Positions 36,501 to 49,055 of a DNA stretch of 64,000 nucleotides are shown piece by piece (the stretch's first letter is position 1; each line of letters begins with the position of its first letter). The translations under genes and the position numbers were made by a program. Source of the DNA: Allodiplogaster sudhausi (Eukaryota; Nematoda; Chromadorea; Rhabditida; Diplogasteridae); assembly GCA_945643635.1 (NCBI GenBank), contig CALZFC010000026.1, forward strand, positions 888,501 to 952,500, given 5' to 3'. Below the pieces are notes generated by a model. The model made no database searches, was not told where the DNA came from, and saw only the letters and a list, made by a program, of their open reading frames with translations.

Positions 36501-39141
36501 AACTCGGCGTCGGGCACAGCGTGTGCGCGGCAGCGGAGGCGCGCCTTGCCGCCGAGCGGGCCGGCAGCGCGCGAGAGGGACGGCACGTGGATGATTTGCG
36601 GCGCGCGATTCACGAGCAAGTACGCGGCTGTTTCGACTGGCTGAACGAGGACAGATCAGCTCTTTTTTTATGGAAAGGATTTTTAACGTCTTTTTTTGTT
36701 TATATGTATATCGGGAGAAAGCATATGGTTAGACAGGCCCACCTCGCCAATGCCGTTGAAGGCGACGCAGACGTACTTGCCGGCAACGTCGTGCGCAGCC
36801 TTGAGTCGGAGTGTTGCGCGAGCGTCGCCACGCTTCTCAGAGGTCACCTTGAAAAAATTTTTTTTTTTTATTACAGTAATATCCTTTAAAATAATCATCT
36901 TGATAGAGTATGAACACTGAAGAATGAAGAGTCTAGAAAGCGTCCTGATTGACCTCATGGCCCTTGCGTGTCCACTTGATCATGTCTGGCCTCTTCGGCA
37001 TACCATCCGCCACGCACTCCAGTGCGACATCCTCGCCCACTGATGCGATGACGGGCGACGTGATGTGAGTGATCTGAAGCTTCTTATCCCACCGTCACTT
37101 TCTCAAAGTGCACCATAATTTACTTTCTTATTTTGTGTGCTGTGATAATCCTCAATTCATTCTTTCAGTCACACTTGAAATCCCTTGCCTTGGCTGCAAA
37201 CTCGATGATCAACTGGAAGGAGACGTTCGCCGTGCCGACATTGTTCACAGCGTACAGCGTATATGTGCCGGCATCGGACTCCTTAATTTTTCTCTTTTTT
37301 TTCAAGAAAAATTCTTTCTATTCTCTTGATTCTAATATTTTACAATTAATTAGTTAATTAATTAATTATTTTAATTACCTTGAGCGAGCGACCAGATAGC
37401 ATGGCACCTCTCGCGAAGATGCCGCCGACCGTCTGATCGAAAGGCACGCCATTCTTGCGCCATCGCCACGCAGACACGGGCGGGTTCGCGAGGACCGTGA
37501 GATTCTCGCGGAACGAGTCGCCTTCCGAGACAACGACAGAGATCGGCGAGTCGACCAGTAGGCGAGGTGCGTCTGAATGAAAATGACATTCTCTCTTTCT
37601 GTCGCTCTCTCTCTCTCTCTCTCTCTCTTTCACTCTCAGTCTTTCTCTGGGTGGACTACATTTGCGCGCAGACACTTGCGAACACAAACATTTGGGACAC
37701 TTGCGCACGGACACTTGCGCACAGACACTTGCGCACAAGGACACTTGCGCACATGGACATTTGCGCACAAGGACACTTGCGCACATGGACACTTGCGCAC
37801 GGACACTTGCGCACCGGCATTTGCGCACAAGGACACTTGCGCACGGACACTTGCGCACAGACACTTGCGCATAAGGACATTTGCGCACATGTTTTTGTGA
37901 CCTTTTGGGGACCATTTTGGTAACTTTTTGGGAAACTTTTGGCAACTTTTGGGGATGCTTTTGGTAACTTCTGGTGACACTTTTAGTAACTTTTGGGGAT
38001 GCTTTTGGTAACTTTTGGGGACACTTTTGGTAGCTTTTGGAGCCTTTTGAACCATTCAGAGATGACTCTAAGGACATTTTTGACAACGTTTGGGGACCAG
38101 TTTGTAACCTTTTAGGGACCTCTTTGGGATTTTTTTTGGATCCCTTGAACATTCCATAGAGACCGATTTCAATTAGTACGGCAACTTCTTGTGTATCCCT
38201 TAGAGTTAGCCTGATATGATTTTCTGGCTAGCATCAGGCAGCAACATGAGGCGAAGGAGAGACAATGTGAGAGAGCATGCATTTTAAAGAGACTCTGCTT
38301 AGCATGAGGCACAGAATCTTGACCCGGTCCACATTGAGTCAAGATTCTGCGCCTCAAGTTGAGCAGAGTCTCTTCAAAATGCATGCTCTCTCGCTGTCTC
38401 TTATTATCCTCATGTTGCCGGACAAAAGCCAAATTGTGTTGTTTTGCGTTCATTGAGAGAATTAGCATAAATCGTTGAGAGAGATCGAAAGAGAGTTTAC
38501 TTATCGGTCCATCGCGCTATCCTCTTACTCCGTGTTAAATTTTGTAAAAATTTGTATACATTAAAGTGGAAAATCTAAATAAAACATTTTTGGCACCAAG
38601 CCAACCGGTGCTGTTTTGCGTCCATTTTGAGAGAAAATTGAGAGAAACACATAGAGAGATACTGAAAATTCGCTCTCTCTCTATATGATATTCTTCTACA
38701 GAGAAAGGCGGTTTTGTTTAACTATATTACATATCACAAGGGCGAGGTTGAAGCCTTGCACATTAAAAAGAAGATTCCGCATCCACGGCTAGTAAAACAG
38801 CCAGTACCCCCTCCTGCCTCTCAATTCTTGCCCGTGCTCAGATGGACAATAGAAATGCTTTGTTCGGATATTCCGTTTAATGTCGGTTCCGCATGGGGGA
38901 TCGCCTGAATTATCCAAACTTTTAGTCAACCGCTGCAACTTACTAAAGTTTGTGGCATGCTGGGTATTTAGCTGAACAGTGGCCCGTTTTGTTTTGTTGG
39001 CCCGTGCTGCGACTGAACATTGTTTTTGTTATGCCCTTTTAATGAAGCTGTATCAACAAACGTTGTTGCATCTAACAATAAGAATTTTTCAATACGACTC
39101 TCTATCACTCTCTCTCTCTCTCTCTGTAATTCTCTATGTCT

Positions 39142-39193
<52 letters not shown>

Positions 39194-40195
39194 CTCTCTA
39201 TCTATCTATCCATGGCAAAGAAACCAATAACAAGGAAGCAGGGATATCAGTGTATGTAATGAAGCACACCGGCTTCTTCTCTGTCGTTCGGGTGTGAAGA
39301 GGACGAGGTAACTGGGAAAACAATGCTTTTATCAAGCAACCGGTCCGAAGGCAACAATAAATGATACGAGGGAGGTGGGAAGGAACCGCTCCCAAGGAGC
39401 GCGACCAAGCAGACTGACTCTTGAAGTCAGGAAAATGATCACGTTAATTACGTGATTGCATAATATATGTGCACTAGGGTAGGTCATCATAGTGCAAGGG
39501 CAAAGGATAGGATGAGAAGGGGAATTTACATGACATGTAGAGATAAGGCTAAACCTCGTGTTAACCTGCTTATTGTTAGCCCCATGTTAGTCCCTGATGT
39601 TTAGCCTTAAAAAAGGGACACTTTACTACAGTCCCGGCTCAACATTGTTGGGTCCGGTATTAATAGTATTAATAGCATTAATATAAATAATACAAACTGG
39701 AATAGCGCGCTGAATACGTATTTTCGTGCCATTTCGCGTAGGAGTTTACCTATTTCGAACATGGAGATTACGACTGTGAAGACCGTTTTCAAAAATATGC
39801 TGAAATGGCTGAGAACTCATAATATTGCATTTAATTTGGCCGTGTTTGGGTTCCAAACGGGCTGGCTTCAACTCGTGGACTGCAAAGTGCAAAATAAACT
39901 GAAACTTTCAGAGCACTTCTTACCTTTTTTTTAGTTTCTTGTTTTATTTCTTTTGAGTTTATCATTTTGTTTACGTATAAACGACGAAAAAAAATGCAAA
40001 AAAATTTTTCGTGCTTGCAAAAATCTGTGCTCAAAAGGGTATCAAACCGAGACCCCGAGATTGCCGTCAAAAACTTACCAATACTCTACAGACGGTACAA
40101 ACAGACCTGATGATACCTTTCTTAGGACACCGTCGATTGCTCACAAAGGAAACATCGATTCTGAACACTCTCTGTTTCCTACTTTAGTGGGAAAC

Positions 40196-40248
<53 letters not shown>

Positions 40249-40385
40249 CATCTACTCTGCGTCACCGTTTCAAGGCTGAAGCTACGGTATGTCGTTAGAC
40301 CAACGATTGTTTCTCATTGTCAGCTAACAGCACCTGCACCTTCTTTCACCTCTCTCTCGCCCTCTCTCTATCTCTTTCTCTCTCC

Positions 40386-40425
<40 letters not shown>

Positions 40426-43400
40426 TCGACTAAAGTATGAGCTAACGTGTTCAGAATCGACGTTTCCTTTGTGAGCAATCGACGGTGTCCTAGGAAAGGT
40501 ATCATCAGGTCTGTTTGTACCGTCTGTATAGTATTGGTAAGTTTTGACCGGCAATCTCGAGGTCTCGGTTCGATACCATTTTGAGAACAGATTTTTGCAA
40601 GCACGAACATTTTTTTTTGCTTTTTTTTCGTCGTTTATACATAAACAAAATGAGAAACTCAAAAGAAATAAAACAAGAAACTCAAAAAAGGTAAGAAGTG
40701 CTCTGAAAATTTCACTTTATTTTGCAGTTTGTAGTCCAGGAGTTGAAGCCAGCCCGTTTGGAACCCAAACACAGCCAAATTAAATGCAATAATATGAGAT
40801 CTCAGCCATTTCAGCATATTTTTGAAAACGGTCTTCACAGTCGTAATCTCCATGGTCGAAATAGGTAAACTCCTACGCGAAATGGCACGAAAATGCGTAT
40901 GCAGCGCACTATTCCAGTTTGTATTATTTATATTAATACTATTAATACTATTAATACCGGACCCAACAATGTTGAGCGGGGCTGTTCGTCGGCAGAGGTG
41001 CTAACGGGCCCAAAAATTTTGGGCCGGCCAAGCGCGTCGGGCCTAAGGACTCGGCCAGCCCGGCCCGATCCATTTCCGGGCCCTAGAATATTGGGCCCGG
41101 CCCGGGGCCCTGGAAAGTTGGGCCGGCCTGCCCTAGTAGCTCTTAGTACAAAGGATAAAAATAGGAAAATGCATGCAAAGTGACCGCAAATTCAAACTGG
41201 CCTAAAGTATCCCTGAGGAGTTACTAAAAGGAGACAAAGGGGCCCTCAAACGGTCTAAAAAAAGGTCCTCTGTTGGGTCCACGCCTGGTCTCAAAAGTTG
41301 CCATAAGGGTCCCTAAACGATACCCAGAAGCTACCAAAAGAGTCCCCAAAGGTTACCAAAAGTATTCCCAAAAGTTTCCAAAAGTGTCCCTAAAAGTTGT
41401 AAAAAGAGTCCCCAAATTTGCTAAACGTGTCCCCAAAAGTTACTAAAAGTGCCTCCAAAAGTTACAAAAAGCATCCCCAAAAGTTACCAAAAGTTACCAA
41501 AATGGTCCCTCAAAAGGTCACAAAAACTTGTGCGCAAGTGTCCATGTGCGCAAGTGTCCTTGTGCGCAAGTGTCCTTGTGCGCAAGTGTCCTTGGGCGCA
41601 AGTGTCTGCGCGCAAATGTAGTCCACCCCTTTCTCTTACTCTCTTCCTTTCTCTGTAGCGAAAAAGACGTGAATTCTAACAGTAAACATTGAGCGGCAGA
41701 GTGACGTTGCGTGTGTCGGGCCACGTGGGATGCGAAGCGATGCAGCGAACGAGCGTCCCGTCGTACTTATCGGTCGGCATGAATGCAATCTCGTTCTCGA
41801 CCGTGTGCCCGCTTCCGGGTCTTCTATAGGAAACCAGAAATATCTACATCTATTTATGCAAAATATCCTGCTTTCAAGGATTTTAAAGAGAAATCGAGCA
41901 TCTTTGTGATGATTATTCATGATAAATTTTATTTAAACAAAAAATAAAAAATAAAATAAAATAAACGTATGATGACTGACGTCTCGTTCCTGATCGTGTC
42001 GCCCTTGAGCACGAGTGGCGCGGCTTCGCCGTTCGGATGGAACTCCCAGTGCAAGTCGGCGGGCGGATTCGAATCGGGCGCCGAGCAGACGAGACGCGAT
42101 TCTTTGCCAGCAATCAGCTGATGCCGAGAGTTCTCCGGCGTTCGGATCGACAGGCGGCGAGGAGGGTCTGGACACATTTTTACATATGCATACAATTATA
42201 TTTTGGCAGATATATTTTATTTTAATTTATGTATATTTTGACATACAATGTATATATGCATACGCAAAGGAAGCTCAAATTGTACTTACATATAAACATA
42301 GCTTTTGTTTCTTTCCGAAAGATTGAAAAAGGTGAATTAGCAAGTACATAAATGGGTATTTAACGTATGTAGATAGACAAGAGCATACAGAGAACAGAGA
42401 GCTGCCGCGCGTCTTGAAGCGGCTCGTCGAGGGCGGAATTCATGGCTTCGCACTTGACTCCCTGGTTGTTCATCGACCGATCGAGCGTCAACTGCACCGT
42501 TGAAATGACCGTGTCGCCCGAGATCGATGAACGTGCGCCACTGATCTGAATTTAAACGAGAGTTGACAAAAATATGACGCAACTTTTTGACCAATTCACA
42601 TGTCGCGTTCGTCATGGTTACTACTAATAACAATTGAATATGTTGGGTCACAGATTGAATTGAAGGCCAACGCACAGTGTGCAACTAACATAATTTACTT
42701 GCAGCGACATTGGCTTTGTTTTTTTTTACATTTAGAATCAAGCGTCAAATAACGAACTTTGAACAGGCAAAGCGTATGAGTCACAAACACTTTACGAGTT
42801 AGAGTGCAGTGGATTTATACGGCGTTATATATGCATGGATGGACCCTACTTGAAATAAAATAGTGATTCGGAATTTGGAATATTAAAAATTAAGAAGGTA
42901 CAAATCGAGAAAATTAAATGTTTTATTGAAAACACATGACATCACGAACTACTTCTTGCGCCTTTTTGGACAGAACAGATCGAGTTTGCTCTTCTTACCT
43001 TGCTCCATTTGCTTTTCTTTTTTTGCTTGTTTGGAAATTTCTAGAAGAAATCATACTGATAAGGACATTTGTCTCGCCTTCTTTCTTTGTCTATTTTATC
43101 GTCTTCTTTGTCGCTCTCTTTCTGTTTTCCTGACCTTGTCATATCCCTTGAACCACGTAATCTCTGGTAGCGGATTGCCGCCGTGCGCCTCGCAGCTAAT
43201 GTTGAGCTGCTCGCCCTCGGCGTGCATCGTGTCCTCGAGGCCGCTGATTCGCGGAGGCAGAGGCGGGGCTAAAGAAAGGGGCGGAGCTAAAGAAAAAGGC
43301 GGGGCTAAAGAAAGATGAGGGGCTAACATAAAAAGAGACGGTGCTACAGGAGCAAAACAATACTAATAGTATTAAAAAATGGTTAGTTATATTTTTTTTC

Positions 43401-45392
43401 CAAAATAAACGTCTGCTATCCCGAACCAAGAATCTTGAGGACATGCTGCCGAGTGGCTGTGCCTTCGTTGTTCTTTGCATTGCACTCAATCACGATCATG
43501 TGCTTGCTGTTCGTCGCCTGCAATTTATTAGGCTCAGCGCATTTCCTTTCTCAGATATATGTAAAACGAAGTAATTACTTAAAAGACAAAGTCAAACGAC
43601 ATATTAATAATAGTTCTGTATGAGAGAACTTTCGAGCTTGTCACAACAATACCTCATTCGAGTTGACGGTGAGGTTGGAGATCGCGATTGTCCCAGAGGC
43701 GGCCTTGTGCTCCGATTGAACGGCGCCAGCGAGCGGATGCCCGTTCACGAGCCATGTTATTTGGGCAGGCGGATTAGCAGGTCTGCAAAATGGGCGAACA
43801 GCAATAAAAATGGTATCTAAAAATGGTATTTTTTTGGTATCAAAGGATGGAGCAGTATGACGGGGACGCACTTTGATCTACACTGAATGGAAGTAACGGC
43901 GCCATGGCGAATGCTCGTCTCGCCGTACATTTCGACGCCTTGCGGTGCATCTAAAGGAATGTACAATTCGATAGTTAACAGTAATAAGTTATTAAACAGT
44001 AAATAATTAATTTAACTAATTAAAATAATAATAATAACAATAATGAGTTATTCCACAGTAAATAATTAATTTAACTAATTAAAATAATAATAAGGATAAT
44101 AATAATAAGTTGAATTTCCGTCAACACTTACATACGACGCTGACGTGAATGGAGTTGACCATTGGCGTCGCGCCTTCCCTGTTCTGCGAGCGACACTCGT
44201 GAGGCGACTGGTTGTCATCGCTGCTCGCGATGAACGAGTACGTGTTTCGGGTCTCCTGGAAGAAAAAAAGAAATCTATATATCTCACGTGATTTCTTCTA
44301 GCCTATACTTTTTTTGGCTCTATTCTAGTGTAGGCGTCCCATTGCCATGAGACGCCTTTATTTTTCACTGATGGGACGCCTCTGTTTTTCATGGGACGCC
44401 TACACTAGAATAGAGCCCTTTTTTATCACTGTAATTAATATAAGTTTGATATATAACGAAATTTGTCTTTTTTTAATCATTATAACTTAGCCAGCCGCTC
44501 ATCATAAATCCCCCCAAATATATGATCGCTTCATCGTCCACTGCCCAGTTGGCAGCAGTGCGGCTACTCGGAGAGTTCATATTATGAGATAGAGAGAGCA
44601 CCTAATGAGCTCAGCATGCCCCCTCTTCCCCCCTCCTCCTCCCTCACGCAATCGCAAGCCGCATGAGTACCATCTGTCATCTGTGCTCATCCGCCATCTT
44701 TTTCTCTGTCCCTTCTTCTTACTACTCGCTAAACCCATTTCATCTCACGGACTGCTTATGCCCCTTTGATTTCGAAGAGTTCATAATTCTTGAAATCCCC
44801 GAATGGTCTTCACTACCGTTCAGTCGATGGCCATTGTTCACGCAACCCCAAGTGGAGTCTCGAATGAAAGAGATGCCGACGGGCAAACGAACTTGAAAAG
44901 AGATCAAGTGAACCGAAGAGGAAGCGAGATAGAGATATAAAGAGAGAGAGATAGAGAGAAAGAGAGAAAGAGACAGAGAGAGAGAGAGAAAGAGAGAAAA
45001 GGATCACAACAAGAAGAAGCTGCTCATTATCTCGTCATGCGTATGAATGGGAAATCGAGCCAAAGGGCGCCTTTCCGGGGCGAAGAGGAATTCAATCGGA
45101 CTCGAGTGCATCGGAGAGAGAGAGAGAGAGAGAGAGATCAGAGGAGACCGCGCGGGGGTTCTCATCGACAATGCCGATCATCCATCTGGCGCAGTCAAGG
45201 TCATCGCGAGCTTCTCTTCTTCCCTTCCTTGGATATATTCAAATTTAAGCCAATTTCGAATGCATTGAGCTTTGCTTTACAGCTCTGGTTCAAATGGAAC
45301 TGAACATGTGCTCGCTTTGTCTCTCACCCCCTCTCTTTTCTCTCTCTCTCTCTCTCTCTCTGTGTCTCTCTCTGCCTCGCTCTTTGCCTCAC

Positions 45393-45438
<46 letters not shown>

Positions 45439-47592
45439 GCTCCCTGTTTTTCTCTCTCCCTCTTTTTTTTCTCTCTCTCTCTCTTTCTCTCTTTCTCTCC
45501 TCTCATCACCTCCTTTCTCCCAACATTCTCTCCCGCGCATTCTACTTCTTCCTGTGACAAGTGAGCGGTTGTCATTCCCACCTATCCTAGGTGTGAATGG
45601 GAAGTTGATGGAGAGCAGAAAAGAAGAGAGTCCATTCACTCTTCAACGACGAGGTGACAGGACTGCGGCTGCTTCCGTCTGCGCGACCTTCTCTTCGCGC
45701 CTGTCCACCTCTCACGGACAGCTTCACACTGAGTCACATCAAGCTCGGGGTTAAGATAGAGAGAAAGAGGGAGAGAGAGAGAGATAAGGATGGAGAGAGA
45801 GAACGCGCGCAGGAATGAGACAAAGAGATAGAGATAGAGGGAGAAAGAGAGAGAGAAAGAGAGAAAAAGAGAATTCCCGGGTCATCTTAATCAATGGAGC
45901 CAGTTGTCTTTCCCAGAGGTGAATCCGGCGGGAGGCGAAGAAGGTGTCAGGGTGATGAAGGGCTCTCTAGAGTGGAGATCCGCCATAAAAAGAGAGGGCA
46001 AGGGGAGGAGGAGAGAAAGGAATCTCTTTCTGGGGTGCGCAGTAACAGCTGCGCTTCTTCCCCTTGCAGCCAGTCAAGGGCCTTCAATGGCAATTTCTCA
46101 CGCAGCGAGACAATGGCGCTTTCTCCCCCCCCCCCTTCTCTCTCTCTATTTCTCTCTTTTCTTCTCTCTATCCTTCTCTCTCTCTCTATTTCATACTTTT
46201 CCTCTCTTCATCTCTGTCTCTCTCTCTCTTTCTCTTCCTCAATCCCTATCTTCTTTTGCCACAGGCCACTAGAAGAAGCCTCCTCCGTCAATCCCACAAT
46301 TGCAAGCAAAAGAACAAGTGTTGCATCCACATCACTGAGAGAAAGACATAAAACGAGGATTTGATGAGAAGCAAACGAAAGCAAAATCAAAGAAGAACGA
46401 GACTCCTTCGCCTCACGCCCGCGACAGTCACGAGAAAAAGTTCAGGTGGAGGAAACCGAGAGAGAAAGAGAAAGAGACACAAAGTATGATAGAAATGAAA
46501 GACAACTCATGGGAAAAATAAATACATTTTTATCAGAAACATATTCTGGACGAAAAACGTGGGCGAGAACTGATGTCGCCAAAGGCTATATTTTTTCGTG
46601 AATGAAACATCTTCATTAATTAAAAATATTATATTAATGAAATACATTTAGAAAAACCGAATAAAATACATGTGTTTATATTTAAAAAAAAAAGATGTAT
46701 TTTTTTAATACCTGACTAGTGGCGTCGTACTCGTAGAGTGCGTCGACACTCTTGCCACTCGAGTACCACGCGACCGTCGGCGGTGGATTGCCACCGCGCA
46801 CGACGCAGAGGAGAGTGACGTTGTCGCCAAACTTGACAAACGTCTCGCCGCCGACCACGGAAACGACCGGCTGATCGGACGGGTCTTAATTAATTCATTA
46901 ATCAATTAATTAATTAATTTAATAAATTAATTTGAATGTTACAACGCTTGAATAGGCAATAATCCGTATATGTACACAATTATTAATAAGGATATATTCT
47001 TTTCTTTTTAATTTATATCTTTTTACTTTGTTACGCACGTTAAGCACATAATTATTTGCATTATTTAATGCTTTCGAATGCTTTACTTCCTTACCGCCAT
47101 TTCAAATGGCTTCCGGGATCATTGTGTGTGGATCCAACGTCAATAAATTTTGTTTACTCGTCCCAGAGCTCGGCTTCAATCGCTCACTGCTCTCATTTCT
47201 ATTCTCAATCGCCACCCCCCCCCCCTCTCCCACCATCTTACGGCAATCTGTCATTGACTGGAGCAGTGAAGAGTGGTGGAAGAGTGAATGGCGTTTGCTT
47301 GTCTCTGAGGCATCTTTCCACTTACTCTATGCTGTGTTGCTTTGGCACCTTTACTCCATCTTCATTCTCTCTCCACTCTCTATCTCTCTTTCTCACTCTC
47401 TCTCTCTCCACACTCTTTATCTCTCACACTCATAATCTTTCTTCCTCTTCTCTCTGTGTCATTCCCTCTCTCTTCCTCTTCTCTGTGTAATGTGTTGGCG
47501 CGTATCACTCAACGTGCCTTCTCCACATCAGCTGAAGCAGCATTTCTGTGGAACTTTGATAGGTTGCAGTGAACGGGGACTTCCAATCACTT

Positions 47593-47636
<44 letters not shown>

Positions 47637-48242
47637 TTCCTCTCTCTCTCTCGCTCTTTTCCTCTCTCTCTCCCTCTCTCCTCTTTTCATCCTTCCCCCA
47701 TCTATCTTTCTCCCTTACTCTCTCTCCCTCCATTTTCTCTTTCTCCTATCACACAGAGGCGCCCTTCGCGCCGATCGCTTCCGTCCTTAAAATATGTATG
47801 CCAGTTGCCCGCTGGGAACTACCATCAGCAGCACCGTTCCGACAGGCGAAACAGAAGCTCATCATAGTAAATCAAATCAAAGAGAGCACCCTTGGTGCAT
47901 CGGGTCAGATCGGCCGGCGGCACAGATCAAAGGCGTGCCCCATTCAGGGTCAGCGCCACCCGATTTACAAGGAAAGAAAGGCAAGGCAAGGCAAAGGCAG
48001 AAGGCGATTGTCTTGAGGCGTGTGGCGTTCGCCCTTTTCAGCACCCCGAAAAGAAAGAGAGGTGAGAAGGTCAGGCGGCATCTCTCCCTCTCCCTCTCTT
48101 CCTCCGGATCCCTGGCTATTCTACTCCTTCCACTGACCATCTCTGACTTGCCAGTCTCTGGCCACCAGCAGAGCGTGCGCGCCCACCAAGATCAGGCCAG
48201 TGTTCGCAGGCGGCCAGCCGTGAAATGACGCGCCTCTCTAAT

Positions 48243-48284
<42 letters not shown>

Positions 48285-49008
48285 AAGGAGAAGGTGCCGC
48301 AACAGGCGGCAGACAAGGAGAGAGAGAGCCAAGTTTCACTTACCTTAGACGAATGCCGAAACATTAGCGTCAAAGGCAAACAGTGACACCGGATACGTGC
48401 AACATTATACGCGTCAGGAGAAGTTGGTTTGGTAACTTACTACGAAGTGGATAGAAAGTAGAAAGAAGGAGAGAGAGTGAGAGAGCGAGGGGGAGAGAGT
48501 GAGAGGGCGCGAGAGAGAAAGAGGGGGAGAGCGAGAGAGAGAGAGAAAGAGAGAGTGGAGAAAGTGAGCAAGCGTAGAGTTCTTAAGACTGACAGAGCAC
48601 GTTGAGAGTGACGTTCGCTCTTAGCACAGTTGCTCCGCTCTTCTCGTGCTGCGCCTCGCACGTGAGGATCTTGCCGTCGTCCTCTCTTCTGAAATAGAAA
48701 CAAAAAATATATTCCCTCTAATAAATAATAATAATAATGTCTACTGTTACAATAACGATTGGTAATTTTTTTTCAATCTCTTCAAAATCCATACCGTGGC
48801 TTCCACGAGAGCGACGAGAACGCCGACGCCGTCTTGTTGAGGTTGTACGTCGCAAATTTGTCAATGTCGTCAGCGATCCGTCTACCGCTCATGTACCTGA
48901 GAGTGAGGAGGAAATGACTGACTGATTAAGTCATCATCATCAGCTACCGAAAAGGAGTAAAGTTATGCTTATGCGAACACAGAGAGAAAGAGAGAAAGAG
49001 AGAGAGAG

Positions 49009-49055
<47 letters not shown>

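Larger units (their letters stand above)
37649..41628. mobile_element. 4-kb long-TIR transposon with minisatellite ends, inside a nephrin-like intron
   Basis: The outer ends are an exact inverted repeat over more than 30 bases (GGGTGGACTACATTTGCGCG inward to GACACTTGCG). The inverted symmetry continues for about 450 bases through two blocks of tandem repeats: GGACACTTGCGCACA units (37670-37890; 41525-41605) and ACTTTTGG/GGTAACTTTTGGGG units (37890-38110; 41270-41520), with a matching junction TTTTTGTGACCTTTTG on both sides. An 8-bp flanking duplication (CTTTCTCT) fits DNA-transposon insertion. No transposase is encoded, so it is non-autonomous; superfamily not assigned. The interior holds a hairpin (38241-38425), CT tracts, a second foldback element and a GGGCC-rich remnant. 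It sits between nephrin-like exons 41681-41823 and 37379-37572. Confidence 0.85.

Noticed and set aside
36050..36889. Plus-strand frames rich in Arg/Ala/Val opposite the FN3 and Ig exons
   Set aside because: GC-rich antisense of genuine nephrin-like exons.
37670..37890. Possible CRISPR-like array because of regular short repeats
   Set aside because: Units are contiguous with no unique spacers, and the context is eukaryotic; it is a minisatellite in a transposon end.
37358..38152. Long minus-strand frame with Lys/Pro and Cys-Ala-Arg repeats, including real exon 37379-37572 at its end
   Set aside because: Upstream of the genuine exon the frame only translates the TIR minisatellites; the true acceptor at 37573 cuts it off.
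39607..41004. Pair of similar 60-residue hydrophobic frames ([11 protein letters not shown]...)
   Set aside because: They are the same sequence in the two arms of the foldback; no evidence of a conserved protein beyond the duplication.
41418..41658. Plus-strand repeat-protein frames mirroring those at 37.4-38.1 kb
   Set aside because: Same minisatellites in inverted orientation; no splice sites or non-repetitive sequence.
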